Positions 28,201 through 36,812 of a stretch of 64,000 nt of DNA are shown here, piece after piece; position 1 is the first letter of the stretch; every line of letters begins with the position of its first letter. Location of the stretch: assembly GCA_013433145.1 (NCBI GenBank), contig CM024183.1, forward strand, positions 1,009,501-1,073,500. Reading direction: 5' to 3'. Under the pieces are notes generated by a model. The model was not told the origin of the DNA and did no database searches. It worked only from the letters and a program-made list of their open reading frames with translations. The stretch is from Ascaris suum. Its lineage: Eukaryota; Nematoda; Chromadorea; Rhabditida; Ascarididae. A program made the position numbers and the translations under genes.

Positions 28201-31200
28201 GTAAGATGTTGTGCTGTGTGGTGCTTGATGATATTTTATTGTTGATTATTTTTTGTCTTTATTTTTTCTCCTTCATTCCTCATGATCCATGCATATAAAG
28301 TGTTATATTGAAGTAAAAGTTTTTATATGATATATGTAAGTTGAGGCAGTTATGATGAAAAAGTGAGCAATGGGTGAGATTAGCACTAATCAGCGGTTCA
28401 GGTTTACGGCTTTTACAATGGTATGTTAGCTCTGCGTTGTGACGCATTATTGATATGAGAGTAGGAGAGGGAGGCGACGAAAAGGGAGGGATTGCGGGGG
28501 GGGGGGGGGGGCGGGTTGCTGAGATAGTAGTTTTTTTTCAAGGGGTTTTCATTTTCGTGAGATTGAGAAAAATGGTGGGTACTTAGCCAACCTGAAATGA
28601 AATATGTTGGAAAAGAATATATGCGGACGCCACTGTTAAGCATTATCGAATCGATCAGTGCTGTTGAATGTTGACCATTAATGGTAGGAGTCATTGTTGA
28701 AAGCATATACAATCTTTTAGATGACTATCACAGGCAGCTTTTAGGAGGTTCAGATAATGACTAGACTGATCAAATAATATAGTTTAATTTTTTTCAAAGT
28801 TTTAGTTAATATTAGGATTTTTGCAATTATTAATAGAACCATATTTTTTAGAGTAATTGGTATGTTTACAAAAACCTGATTTATTGGATAGCGCCACCTG
28901 TTTTTAATTTCAGTATTTCAGGAATTTTTTTTTTCAAATTTTCGAACGCATCGAACCTATCTGCGGAATTTTTCTTTCCTTCGCGTCCGTTGTTGTAACG
29001 TACTTGTTTTTATTATATTGATTTTTGCAAAATTATGTGACTTTTTCCTCGTTTTGAGTCAAAATTTTGAGAGAGGCATTTAAGTGTAGTATGAAGGTTT
29101 GTTTTTTTTTTCCAGATCAGGAGTTCTTTTTCAAGAGCGTTCAATAAGGGTAAAAAAGGCAAAAATGGCTCAGTATCCGATGCGGAACATTCACCGATGC
29201 ATACATCCGGAACGCCATCGAGCCTTAAACCAATTACCGGAAGTGCTAGCAGGTTTCACTTCGAGCATTTCTATCCAGCATAAGCGTGAAGCTTTTTGTT
29301 CTCTTAGTTCAATTGAAGCTTTTTTAAATCGATCTTGTTATGTATGTCGTTAGCTTGATCGTTTGAGTAGCTCCCAAAACTATTGAAGCTAGAGGGAATT
29401 AGTGTGGTTTAGCACTATCCCTCCCCCTTCTCTTTCCGACCGAATTATTCAGCCTTGATCCTTATTCTTTATTTATTTATTAAAATTATTGAAGTTGGGG
29501 GACATGAAAAAAGGTTGTGGATAAGGGCAGCAAAATTGACCAAAGTGTCCTTAAAGCGTCAACCAGAGGAAAATCCTATAGCGTGTCGTCGTCACTTATA
29601 AAAAACATTTGAGAAGTAATCGACAAAAATGTAACTTTCATCCAGTTTTCGATGACCGAATAGTCATCACTGTCATTTTTTTTTTCAGTTCACTTATATT
29701 TTAAAATTATCTTTAGCTAATTTTTGATATGTTTCAATATTTTTTTACGGAATTTTTTCCACATTATTGAAAAAAAATTTTTTTTCATTGTTGAAATTTT
29801 TTTGTTAATACTAATATTAAAAATTTTAACATAGGTGGAAAGGGGACTTTTTTGATTTCATCATGTGACATTTTTCACTGCGAAAATTGGTGGAATATAA
29901 AAGTGATAATTAGATTACCTTCTAAGGTTTTTTTCGTTTTTTTTTTCCATACTTCTGACATCGTCGCTAGTACATTGATAGCTATGGTTATCCATACGAA
30001 ATGTGGAATCGAGTGGTATGTTTTTCTTTGACACTGTCATCTAATGGCAATAATGTTATTTACGGAGGGAAGAAGGATGGTTAATAATATATAAAAATAA
30101 GTCTTATTTATTATCGATTCTTTTCTGCAATAAATAAATAATTCTAGAAGGAAATTATCCGATGAGAATTCACAAATAGCTGAAGAACAAAGTGATTCTA
30201 AAGCTAGCAAGTATTATTGTAGTTATGCTTGAAAATAATTGAATTCGATGGCGATTGTATTTCGAACTTCTCTAGCGTTTCGAAATTTTCAGATTGGATG
30301 AAATTGATGCCGTACCTCAGGTCGTCGAGTTGAAAAAGCAACTTGAAGATAAGGATTCGGCGTTAACCGATGTTCGCTTGGATGCATTGGATAAAGCCCG
30401 CGAGGTTGATATTCTCAAAGAAACGATCAATCGACTTAAGGTAAACTTATAGAGGGTACAGGTGTGCGAGCAAATTCTGTATGGGAAATGAGGTGCAGAT
30501 ATTGAGTTGAGTTCGGGAAATTCGATGTTGATTATTTCCCAGCTTTGGGAAATTCGATGTTGATTATTTCCCAGCTTTGGGAAATTCGATGCCAGCTGCT
30601 CCATTTCCGTCGGGATGTCAAAAGTTGGGAACATGGCTTCAAATTTAAAACTTCCAAACCCCCAAACGATTGTATGTTTTTGAATGAGAACAAAGATTAT
30701 TTAAATCGTTCATTTTGCGAGAGATCAAAAATGAGCGCTCATCAGCTCGTTTCGTTCATTTTCAATATTTATTAGGTTTAGGTTTTTTCTGTGAAGCTAA
30801 TATATTTTTATTTGTGGCAGCATTTGCCTATCATGTTCTCTCCGTATACTTCAAACCCAAAGACGTACCAATTTTCTGTGCCCTCACTTAAGGGGGGGGA
30901 GAGAAGGGTTGGTGGTCTAATAACTCCAGATTCTCATACATCCATTTTTTGTGTCCTAAAGTTGAGCTGTCCATTTAAGTCTATTGGCGTTTGTTTTTAT
31001 TGCTTATTTTTCATGGAAATTTATTTATAGTCCTCTTTTTCTAGTATTGTAGCCAAGGAAGATATTGGTAAACTGTTTTGCAGCCTAATTGATGATATTT
31101 ATAGACGGAAAACAAGCTTTTGAAGCATAATTATACAATGTTGGAACGTCGGATGCGTGCCGAAAGTCGTGCAAGTTCACAACAATCATTGTCAGCAATG

Positions 31201-34200
31201 CCGGATGAGGATCCCGTTTATGAAGTGCCGCCGCCTAGTGATGCGTCATTCTCTGCTTCTAACAGTATATTTTCTTTGTTACACTTTAAGTGAATTTCTT
31301 GTAATTTCCGGTCGTCTGTACGCTTTCTGCGGATGATGTATGTTAGCTGAAAATTTCCGGCTGCTTTTTTTTTGTTCGAATGTTTTGCGTTTTATTAATT
31401 TTACAGTTGTTGGGTAAAAAGCACTTGCAATTAACGAACGGCTGAAAGAGGCATTCTATTCGCTCCTCTCTGTACAATGAGAGTCATGATGGCTTTTTGG
31501 GTTTTTTATATTCTGAGAGGCATATATTCATTTCCCACCGTTTTGGTAGCGGTTGCGAGTGGGAGGATTTAAAAAGTCTATCTATTGGCTGCACATACTG
31601 CGAAGGACTTATCTTTAATCGATAACGTCAGAATGAGGTCGACGATGAATTTCTTTGAGTATCCCATTCGAAATGATTTATTCTGAGTGCATTTCTTTTA
31701 CAGGATCATCAGGATGTGTTACACTACGAGTAACAGTAAGTGTCGACTTTAGTGGTACTCTACGACCGACTACGTCGGCAAGCGAAATTTCGATTGGTGT
31801 TATTCCACTACCGAATCATCAAACAACCTGGCAGGAATTGGACTCCCACCTGTATAGATTATTTAGCGTATGTTTTTTTTTCAATTTATTTAATTTGTGC
31901 GTTTATTTTCGTATGTATTTTTTTTCTCAACAACTTCTTGTTCTTATACGGAGATATGATGTTGAAGTTTTTCAACTTGCTTGTTTTATTTCTCCAACTA
32001 AATTCCTTCTCGTTTACACAGGAAAAGCATCTTCTACCAGTTACTTTTCTATCTCAGGTGAATCTTGTTGTTGTTATGATATGGAGATAAGTTGACCTTC
32101 AAAATAAGCGTTTGAACTGGAATTAAAGGTCATCGGTCGCTTCCTCTTCGCCTGTCATAAAAGCTATTATGCAATGTGTATGTTTTCATTGTGTTTGGGT
32201 TTGATATAATGGAGGACGTAGCCAGGTAATTCGAATCCCATTTAATTGCAATAGATTTCAGGAATACATAAATCGTATCGATCCTTGTGGAGCACTTGGA
32301 TTACAGTGCAAAGAATCAATGATTGGTTATGAGTTTGGTGATTTTGTACGTGATATCGAAACGAATTCTGCACCTTCACCATTACCTGCCGATGTTATCG
32401 GCCAAAACAACTCGATACGAATCTACCTGAGAGGTATATACAAACCTATTTCATTCAGCTAATGACTTCCGCCGTCGATGAGTGAGAAGCGTTGATCAGG
32501 TGTTATTCCCTCGCATTATCTGAACTTCATTGTGACTTTAGAGGTGGATGAGTGTGGGAGGTTATCAAAAAAAAATCTTTCTTTTCGCACTTTCATGTTT
32601 TCTTTTCTATCAAGTTACGATGTCAGCCAGAAATGGGACTTCACTTTATCACTACGACCCCCCATCCATTGTGAGGGAAGGGAACGGACAGGTGTTAGGT
32701 TGTTGCCCTGTAATGAGGAACTCGAAATTGGAGGATTACTAGTACTAGGTTACCAAGGGGCACTTTTTCGTACCCATGAGATTGGTGGTTGTACTTTGTG
32801 GTCAGTTAAAGTTCTGGTCGTTTTCAAAGACCTTAACGGCTGTGTTCTTTGTAGTTTCATAGTTAGAGGCTTTCATACTGGTTACAGGTATAGAGTTACC
32901 ATGAGGCACTAGTTCATCGAGAGGATGATGGCATGTCTATTCACTACTTGGGTATTGCCATAATGAGAGTTTTATTTCTTGACATCAGTAATTTGTTATA
33001 AGAATTTTCTATTTTTAAATTAAAATGAACTGACTATAGACAAAAATTTCCACGTCTCAATTTCGTTGATTCCTTCACGTTGCGACGTTATTGCAGAATC
33101 AGTCCGTGGGAGGATTCATGAGGCTTCGTTTCGAATTACTAGGAGTGTTCTCAGACTACTAGGAGATTATTGTACCTTGTCCCCGAATTTTGGCTTCAAT
33201 TAATTTATTCGAAAGCAGTGCATCCTCTCACTTCAGTATCAAGATGACGGATGAGGAAAGCTCTCATTACCTGTTGTCAAAGTTTATTTAATTTTAGGTG
33301 TGGCACAAAGATGTCTGGATGGTCTAATTCTGGATTGTCTTTTCCCTCTATCGACATTGGATCAACTGTTGAAAGTGCTACTGCAAAGTAGACGGTTGGT
33401 ATTGTTTGGTGCGACAGGCATTGGAAAATCGAATTTGGCACGTCAACTCGCCAAATATTTGAGTATTAAAATTGGTGGATCACCTCAAGATTGTATCGTC
33501 GACGTTAAAATTGGTGACGACGAACACGATAGAAGCATGGCACAGGTTTCATTTATGCTTTGAGTATATTCTCCCTAGACCATTTCCTAATTTTTCGATA
33601 GATCAATACATCCCAGATAGTTTATTTGATAACTAAAGTCATGACTAAAGAGTTTATTAGGTTGAAGATTGCGGAATTCGTTGTTAGCTAGAACTCGAAC
33701 TCGAACCTGAAACTCATTTCTCTTTTTTTCTGGTTCATTGAACTATCAAAAACTTATTGAAAAAGTAAACTGCCATTGATGAGTTCAAGTTGCATAAAGT
33801 TTGATGTATTTAAGTGTTTTGAAGCTTTTTTTGAGCTACTAGAACTTGCAAATTTTAGCATTGTTATTTCGATAGAATCTTATTGTGCTTAGTAGGGAAT
33901 ATTGAATACCATCCATTCTTAAGTAAAACCCTTAGAGATTTTTGAAAAGGAATCCGCTCAACGAATATTTCTCGAGAACTTGTAAAAACTTCAGGTAAAG
34001 TTCTATTCAAGTTTTACTCAAGCTTTCATTGTTTCCAATTTTTGTGAAGCATTTTCCTTCATTTTTACGATCAATCTTCATCATCTCTTATGTTTATTAA
34101 TTTCAAATATTTTTTGAGGATCCGCTTGCATAATCTCTTCCTTATGGACGAATGGAACAATAGGAGGTAGAGGGCTTGTGGGGGGAGGGGAGGGAGGACG

Positions 34201-36812
34201 CCATTTTGCATTTTTCAAAACGGAATTAGATTGATTGCAATATTTCCAGGTGCAAAAGCAATTGGAGTCATTATTGCGCTCATCGAAACCGACCGTTATT
34301 TTAATCGATAATGTTCAACGACATCGTATCGCTTTTCTAAGTGCATCGTTTGGCTCAGTGGATACGCCACCCAAAGAGGGTCCCTATGTGATTTGTACCG
34401 TTAACAGAGCATCTCAGTTACCTGAAATGCAGGTGCGATCTTTTTTTTCTAATTTTTATTACTGGAATTAATTTGATAAGTGTAATTTGTTTTTCGTTTG
34501 TTTGTTTTTTTTTTGTAATTTTTATTATTATATTTAATTTGATTGTTTGTTTAAGTATTGTTTTTTGATGCATTTATAAAGAGATTTTTGTATAATATAT
34601 TAGGTAATATTAGTTAGTAGCCGAATATCCATCAATTTCGCATTCAATTGACAGGCGTTTGAGGCAAACAGATGAAGAAACCATGCTCCTTTTTTTTCCC
34701 GTGAGTACCATTACTGAAATTGCTAGTCACCTTTTTGCAGACCTCCTATATTACTTTAAAGTTTTTCTTTAGCAGTAGATGCATTTCGATAATATAGAAT
34801 TACCAACAGAATGAAGGAATTAAATAATGTGGGAGTAGGAAAAATTTTTTCACAACATCGTTTGACGTCTTTCTTCCATCCGAAACTTTGTTGACCGTCT
34901 AATCGCTATGAATTATATTTGATTGAATAAGATTTCGAGTTGGTTTGATTATGTTTTTACTAGGTTTATAGATTTCCAGGTTTTTGCTAGGTTTATGGGG
35001 TTTTTAGATTTTTATCTATTTAAAGCTTGGAAATAATCTTTATTATTAAGGTACATCACAACTTCCGTATATTTCTTCTACCGAACAATATGGAAACGAT
35101 TCGTGGTTATATGGGACGATTCTTACGGCGGCGAATTCTAGAGAACGAATTCCGCGATGATGAACGCGCATCACCAGAAATATATCGAATTATTGAATTT
35201 TTACCGAAAGTTTTAGGCGCCGTTAATGCGGTATTTGGTTTTTATTTTTGTTTAAATCGATGAATTTTGTAAATTGCGATATGTGCTTTTTTTTGTTAAT
35301 CGCTGAATTTTGCGCCATCTTCATGGAAGATTTCTCATGTTGAATGCAATTTATGTTTGATTGAAAATTTTATTGGAATGATTAGGAATATAAACATTTT
35401 ATTTCATTAAATTTATAACGCAACATAATAAGGTATGTGTTGTCGATTTCTTCGTAAATTTTTTTCAAGAGTTATTTGAGAACGAAAATTTTTTGAAGAG
35501 GATTTAATAGTAATGATTATTTTCCTGCTGGAGTTTTATCTGCTGATAGCGTTGCTTATGGTCGATTCGAGCCCTTATTTTAGTGAATGCTATTTCTTAT
35601 CCTTCTAGTGGGAAAAACTTTCATTTCATTTCTTTCTTTTTATTGTAAATGAAAATAGCAATGAATTATTTTCCACAAAATTTCCCCATTTTCTGCTTTT
35701 TATATTTGACTGTGTGGCTTATAAAGTGAAATACTCACCGTTCGAATTTACTCAATATTACAGCGGAAAATATTCCGTGATTGAGTTTCTTTGCAACGCA
35801 CATGCTCCGGTTGTCAAAGAATTTTGCGTAGTATAGTTAGAGATAAATGAAACTTGATGTTGTTCGACCTTCCTCTTGGGTTCGGTTGTTGCTCGCCGTT
35901 GGTCATATTTTATTGCTCGCCGTTGGTCATATTTTACTTAATTTATCGGTTTTTACCAGGGATGCGCAACGATCATGAATAAGACCCGCATGATCCGTCG
36001 ATGAGGTTTTTATGGTGGAGCGGGGTGGGGGACGAGGGGATGGTTTATCTCCGTGTTATTTGATCGTCGTTCTCCTATAACGCTAATCAATAGTGACATT
36101 GATGAAGTTGTGTTGTCAGCCGGTTGTTCAATAAAGAAAATAAATTCCAGTTCATTGAAAAATCCAACTCGCATGACGTCACCATTGGTCCACGCCTATT
36201 TCTTCAATGCCCTCTTGATGTGGAGCAGTCACGCGAATGGTTTATCAAACTGTGGAATCAGATGATTATACCATACATGGTCAAAGTTGCTAAAGAAGGT
36301 TGGTTATGCTTTGTTATTGGTGCTGTTTACTGGTAACAAAGTGAATTGTTTAAGGGGAAGGGGGGAGGGGTAGTAAAACGGCGAGTTACGGTGGAAAGGA
36401 CTTTTATTCTGTTCGAAGAGATTCCATTAGAAGTAGCTGGATTAACTTTCGAATGAAACAAGGTGTGAAATTTTCCACTGAACATTTCCTATTCTTAAAT
36501 TCCACTATGTTGGAGTTGAATATTAATATTGAGAATTTTTATTATAATTGTTGATGAATTTATTTATTAAAAAAATAACTTTCAGGAGTGAAGGTATTAG
36601 GTCGTTGTGGTAGTTTCGAGGATCCAACGGATTTAGTATGCGAGCAATGGCCATGGCTTGAAGGTCCTGCAGCTGAGCAAGTTCTAAAACGACTCTCAAT
36701 TAAAGAATCGATTTCCGGTCAATCCGGAAATATCGCACAATTCGATCCATTAGAAGCACTAATACGTATCCAATCGAATAATTCGAATGCGACCCAACAA
36801 GAAGTTGTTTAA
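13159..36812 (+). CDS. unc-53: UNC-53 / neuron navigator (NAV), 3' part of the gene, 23 exons
   Basis: UNC-53/NAV proteins link guidance signals to the cytoskeleton. In C. elegans UNC-53 is needed for directed outgrowth of axons, muscle arms, sex myoblasts and excretory canals. Twenty-three exons (13159-13236, 14757-14991, 19198-19378, 21255-21345, 21939-22075, 24080-24355, 25716-25821, 26052-26190, 26580-26762, 27117-27245, 27617-27763, 28180-28200, 29116-29252, 30148-30210, 30293-30440, 31105-31264, 31704-31867, 32262-32433, 33298-33545, 34250-34432, 35051-35230, 36151-36298, 36586-36812) join in compatible phases to 1,183 codons plus stop, beginning in mid-codon. Landmarks in order: acidic DDISTDDL motif; HEQEN..LLQKCRTSQRG; HSLDRK; SPRRMPN; coiled coil (exon 9); GAGELL...SHRSSMSSSSK; second coiled coil (exon 15); AAA+ domain with Walker A GATGIGKS (about residue 893) and Walker-B-like VILIDNV; C-terminal motif ending in PLEALIRIQ. 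Assigned from remembered C. elegans UNC-53; no search was run. The N-terminal calponin-homology domain is not visible here. Confidence 0.93.
13730..13987 (+). CDS. unc-53: Possible alternative first exon of unc-53 (ATG at 13803)
   Basis: This lies inside the intron between the exons at 13159 and 14757. An open frame starts at ATG 13803, just after an in-frame TAG at 13776-13778, with a CGTTCAG acceptor near 13729. It reads MHANTRPYSHPSSKLADIQS, then a Ser/Thr-rich stretch to ...NVRGRLR. It reaches AG|GTCATT at 13987 in phase 2, exactly the phase that exon 14757 needs. NAV genes are known for several transcript starts, so a short isoform is plausible. The inference rests on phase, composition and position only. 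Confidence 0.4.
14757..14991 (+). CDS. unc-53: unc-53 exon 2
   Basis: The acceptor is TTTGCAG and the donor GTTTGT. It encodes the Ser/Thr-rich linker, including GKLSDYAQFG (compare SKHSDYSHF in C. elegans) and EQENIDQLLQKCRTSQRG (compare EQENVYKLLSQCRTSQRG). The latter is one of the most conserved motifs of the middle region. It ends in phase 0. Confidence 0.93.
14992..19197. other. 4.2-kb unc-53 intron
   Basis: No supported exon. It contains a C tract (16031-16046), a G tract (17677-17690) and three diverged copies of a 40-base repeat (17904-18024). Small open frames at about 17.1-17.5 kb have no splice context. Confidence 0.6.
17904..18024. repeat. Three diverged tandem copies of a 40-41 base unit
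   Basis: Copies start at 17904, 17945 and 17985, each opening with ATCCGCCTGTTGACC or one change from it, followed by a variable half containing GCTTC or GCTTTC. Intronic. Confidence 0.8.
19198..19378 (+). CDS. unc-53: unc-53 exon 3
   Basis: The acceptor is GATTACAG and the donor a perfect GTAAGT. It enters in phase 0 and leaves in phase 1. It reads AMRYTESGQRPLYHTLGSTP and continues to KQDHQVQAGPG, polar and Ser-rich like the matching variable part of UNC-53. It is not individually conserved; it is assigned by phase, splice sites and codon texture. Confidence 0.75.
19777..19876 (+). CDS. Possible alternative to unc-53 exon 3
   Basis: A TGTATGCAG acceptor opens a frame reading LHRMENSSDDLKNGSANVIR and then LLGNPNGIFFRHG, ending at G|GTAATG. 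It must be entered in phase 0 and leaves in phase 1, the same phases as the exon at 19198. It therefore cannot follow that exon but can replace it. It may be chance: 100 bases with no known homologue. Confidence 0.3.
21255..21345 (+). CDS. unc-53: unc-53 exon 4
   Basis: The acceptor is CACTTTTCAG and the donor GTATGG. It encodes GYHSLDRKAHLMSYYRP, matching the GQFHSLDRKCHLQEF motif of UNC-53. It enters in phase 1 and leaves in phase 2. Confidence 0.9.
21608..21875. repeat. Degenerate 39-40 base minisatellite, about 6.7 copies
   Basis: Successive units open with AGTGGTTCAGTGAGTAC or diverged forms of it (AGCGGTTCAGTGAACGC, AATGATTCACTGAGTAC, AGACGACTCATTGGGTAC) and carry a TCATGAACTG-like second half. 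Copies begin at about 21608, 21648, 21687, 21727, 21766, 21805 and 21845. It fills the intron just before the exon at 21939. Confidence 0.75.
21939..22075 (+). CDS. unc-53: unc-53 exon 5
   Basis: The acceptor is TATATATAG and the donor GTGAGC. It contains LAMVSPRRMPNTHH, the counterpart of AALLSPRRVPNSMS in UNC-53. It enters in phase 2 and leaves in phase 1. Confidence 0.9.
22076..24079. other. 2.0-kb unc-53 intron
   Basis: No supported exon. Open frames on both strands at 22.4-22.7 kb lack matching splice phases. Confidence 0.55.
24080..24355 (+). CDS. unc-53: unc-53 exon 6
   Basis: The acceptor is ATCTTTAG and the donor G|GTACTG. It reads SRCASLSAAGMSRSMVLVPN and continues to EMCRSPRKIG. 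It is rich in Ser, Lys and Arg with short Ser-Pro sites, as expected of the unstructured NAV middle. Phases (in 1, out 1) fit both neighbours. Confidence 0.85.
24356..25715. other. 1.4-kb unc-53 intron
   Basis: Nothing recognisable. The low-complexity frames here (24.5-24.9 kb) have no coding support. Confidence 0.55.
25716..25821 (+). CDS. unc-53: unc-53 exon 7
   Basis: The acceptor is TTGTCAG and the donor AG|GTATGC. It contains NLQLHKLSEDC, matching ETFQLHRLSDE in UNC-53, which confirms the frame. It enters in phase 1 and leaves in phase 2. Confidence 0.9.
26052..26190 (+). CDS. unc-53: unc-53 exon 8
   Basis: The acceptor is GATTATTTAG and the donor GTAATG. It reads RASQMKSSRYAESG through GSQLSLTSSSGSLYST, aligned with MGSQLSLASTTAYGSL just before the first coiled coil. 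It ends in phase 0. Confidence 0.92.
26580..26762 (+). CDS. unc-53: unc-53 exon 9, first coiled coil
   Basis: The acceptor is CGATTTAG and the donor GTTTTT. Its 61 residues open VEEKYEAEIRKLNREMESYR and run to KHVENLQNKSQLK, a heptad-like helix matching LNEKYEHAIRDMARDLECYK of UNC-53. Phase 0 at both ends. Confidence 0.95.
27117..27245 (+). CDS. unc-53: unc-53 exon 10
   Basis: The acceptor is TTTTTGCAG and the donor GTAAAC. KEEVVKLRSEIDHLRVMS continues the helix (compare AIRFRQDIAHLRDIS). It ends in a Ser-rich GSPHS. Phase 0 at both ends, so skipping it would keep the frame. Confidence 0.93.
27617..27763 (+). CDS. unc-53: unc-53 exon 11
   Basis: The acceptor is ATTTATAG and the donor GTACGT. 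GAGELLRHPSLESVTSHRSS and the poly-Ser that follows are nearly identical to GAGELLRQPSLESVASHRSS in C. elegans, one of the strongest matches in the window. Moving the acceptor three bases to CAG 27617-27619 would drop one Gln. Confidence 0.97.
28180..28200 (+). CDS. unc-53: unc-53 exon 12, 21-base microexon
   Basis: Between a CTGATACAG acceptor and a GTAAGA donor sit seven codons, ATNVDVQ, phase 0 at both ends. It falls at the join between KRSW (exon 11) and IRSSFSRAF (exon 13), which are contiguous in C. elegans UNC-53. It is therefore an optional insert. Both splice sites are good and the flanking introns (416 and 915 bases) are ordinary. Confidence 0.65.
29116..29252 (+). CDS. unc-53: unc-53 exon 13
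   Basis: The acceptor is a run of T then CCAG and the donor AG|GTTTCA. It opens IRSSFSRAFNKGKKGKNG (compare IRSSLSKFTKKKNKN), a basic patch, then HSPMHTSGTPSSLKP. It leaves in phase 2. Confidence 0.93.
30148..30210 (+). CDS. unc-53: unc-53 exon 14, symmetric 63-base exon
   Basis: The acceptor is AATTCTAG and the donor AA|GTATTA. It encodes RRKLSDENSQIAEEQSDSKA and SK, acidic and polar. It enters and leaves in phase 2, and the exon before it can also join directly to the exon after it (AG|A gives Arg). It therefore behaves as a removable cassette. It is only 82 bases from the next exon. Confidence 0.6.
30293..30440 (+). CDS. unc-53: unc-53 exon 15, second coiled coil
   Basis: The acceptor is AATTTTCAG and the donor GTAAAC. 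VVELKKQLEDKDSALTDVRL then DALDKAREVDILKETINRLK matches VIELKQELKERDSALYEVRL of UNC-53 very closely. It is a charged parallel coiled coil ahead of the ATPase. It ends in phase 0. Confidence 0.97.
30515..30594. repeat. 32-base tandem repeat with internal inverted motif
   Basis: Copies start at 30515, 30547 and 30579 (the last partial). Each opens with GGGAAATTCGATGTTGATTA and closes with TTTCCCAGCTTT, so GGGAAA and TTTCCC within a unit can pair. Intronic. Confidence 0.85.
31105..31264 (+). CDS. unc-53: unc-53 exon 16
   Basis: The acceptor is ATTTATAG and the donor A|GTATAT. TENKLLKHNYTMLERRM ends the coiled coil (compare TENKQLKKEVDKL). PDEDPVYEVPPPSD follows, like DDEHVYDAACSS. It leaves in phase 1. 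Confidence 0.95.
31704..31867 (+). CDS. unc-53: unc-53 exon 17
   Basis: The acceptor is CTTTTACAG and the donor GTATGT. SSGCVTLRVTVSVDFSG matches SSGCNSIKVTVNVDIAG. This begins the beta-rich region between coiled coil and AAA+ core; TTWQELDSHLYRLFS matches SCWKDIDVSILGLFE. Confidence 0.96.
32262..32433 (+). CDS. unc-53: unc-53 exon 18
   Basis: The acceptor is GATTTCAG and the donor G|GTATAT. EYINRIDPCGALGLQCKES then MIGYEFGDFVRDI corresponds to VYLSRIDVEHQLGIDARDS and ILGYQIGELRRVI. It leaves in phase 1. Confidence 0.96.
33298..33545 (+). CDS. unc-53: unc-53 exon 19, AAA+ Walker A
   Basis: The acceptor is TAATTTTAG and the donor GTTTCA. LVLFGATGIGKSNLARQLAK contains the P-loop GATGIGKS (bases 33408-33431), with the invariant Lys-Ser for nucleotide and magnesium binding. 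The family equivalent is LVLAGATGIGKSKLAKTLAA. Confidence 0.98.
34250..34432 (+). CDS. unc-53: unc-53 exon 20, Walker-B-like strand
   Basis: The acceptor is ATTTCCAG and the donor GTGCGA. TVILIDNVQRHRIAFLSASF and EGPYVICTVNRASQLPEMQ align with CIVILDNIPKNRIAFVVSVF and EGPFVVCTVNRYQIPELQ. Asp is followed by Asn rather than the catalytic Glu of classical AAA+ proteins, as in C. elegans. Confidence 0.97.
35051..35230 (+). CDS. unc-53: unc-53 exon 21
   Basis: The acceptor is ATTATTAAG and the donor GTATTT. VHHNFRIFLLPNNMETIRGY followed by MGRFLRRRILENEFR matches IHHNFKMSVMSNRLEGFILR and YLRRRAVEDEYR, the helical lid-side part of the ATPase. Phase 0 at both ends. Confidence 0.95.
36151..36298 (+). 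CDS. unc-53: unc-53 exon 22
   Basis: The acceptor is AAATTCCAG and the donor G|GTTGGT. FIEKSNSHDVTIGPRLFLQC and SREWFIKLWNQMIIPYM match FIEKTNSVDVTVGPRACLNC and SREWFIRLWNENFIPYL. It leaves in phase 1. Confidence 0.97.
36586..36812 (+). CDS. unc-53: unc-53 terminal exon and stop
   Basis: The acceptor is CTTTCAG. VLGRCGSFEDPTDLVCEQWP matches KTFGRCTSFEDPTDIVSEKW, and PLEALIRIQ matches PLESLIQLH. The frame ends at TAA 36810-36812 after QQEVV. The C. elegans protein ends a similar distance past this motif, so the end looks complete. Confidence 0.97.

Noticed and set aside
28413..28712. 99-codon - strand open frame at 28.5 kb
   Set aside because: It crosses a G tract that yields poly-Pro, lies in an unc-53 intron, and has no splice or homology support.
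32220..32250. tRNA B-box-like AATTCGAATCCC
   Set aside because: No matching A-box or cloverleaf arms around it; it lies immediately before an unc-53 exon.
32532..32912. 126-codon open frame in an unc-53 intron
   Set aside because: It has no homology that I recognise and an overlapping second frame is also open. It does not fit the phases of the flanking exons, which join to each other cleanly.
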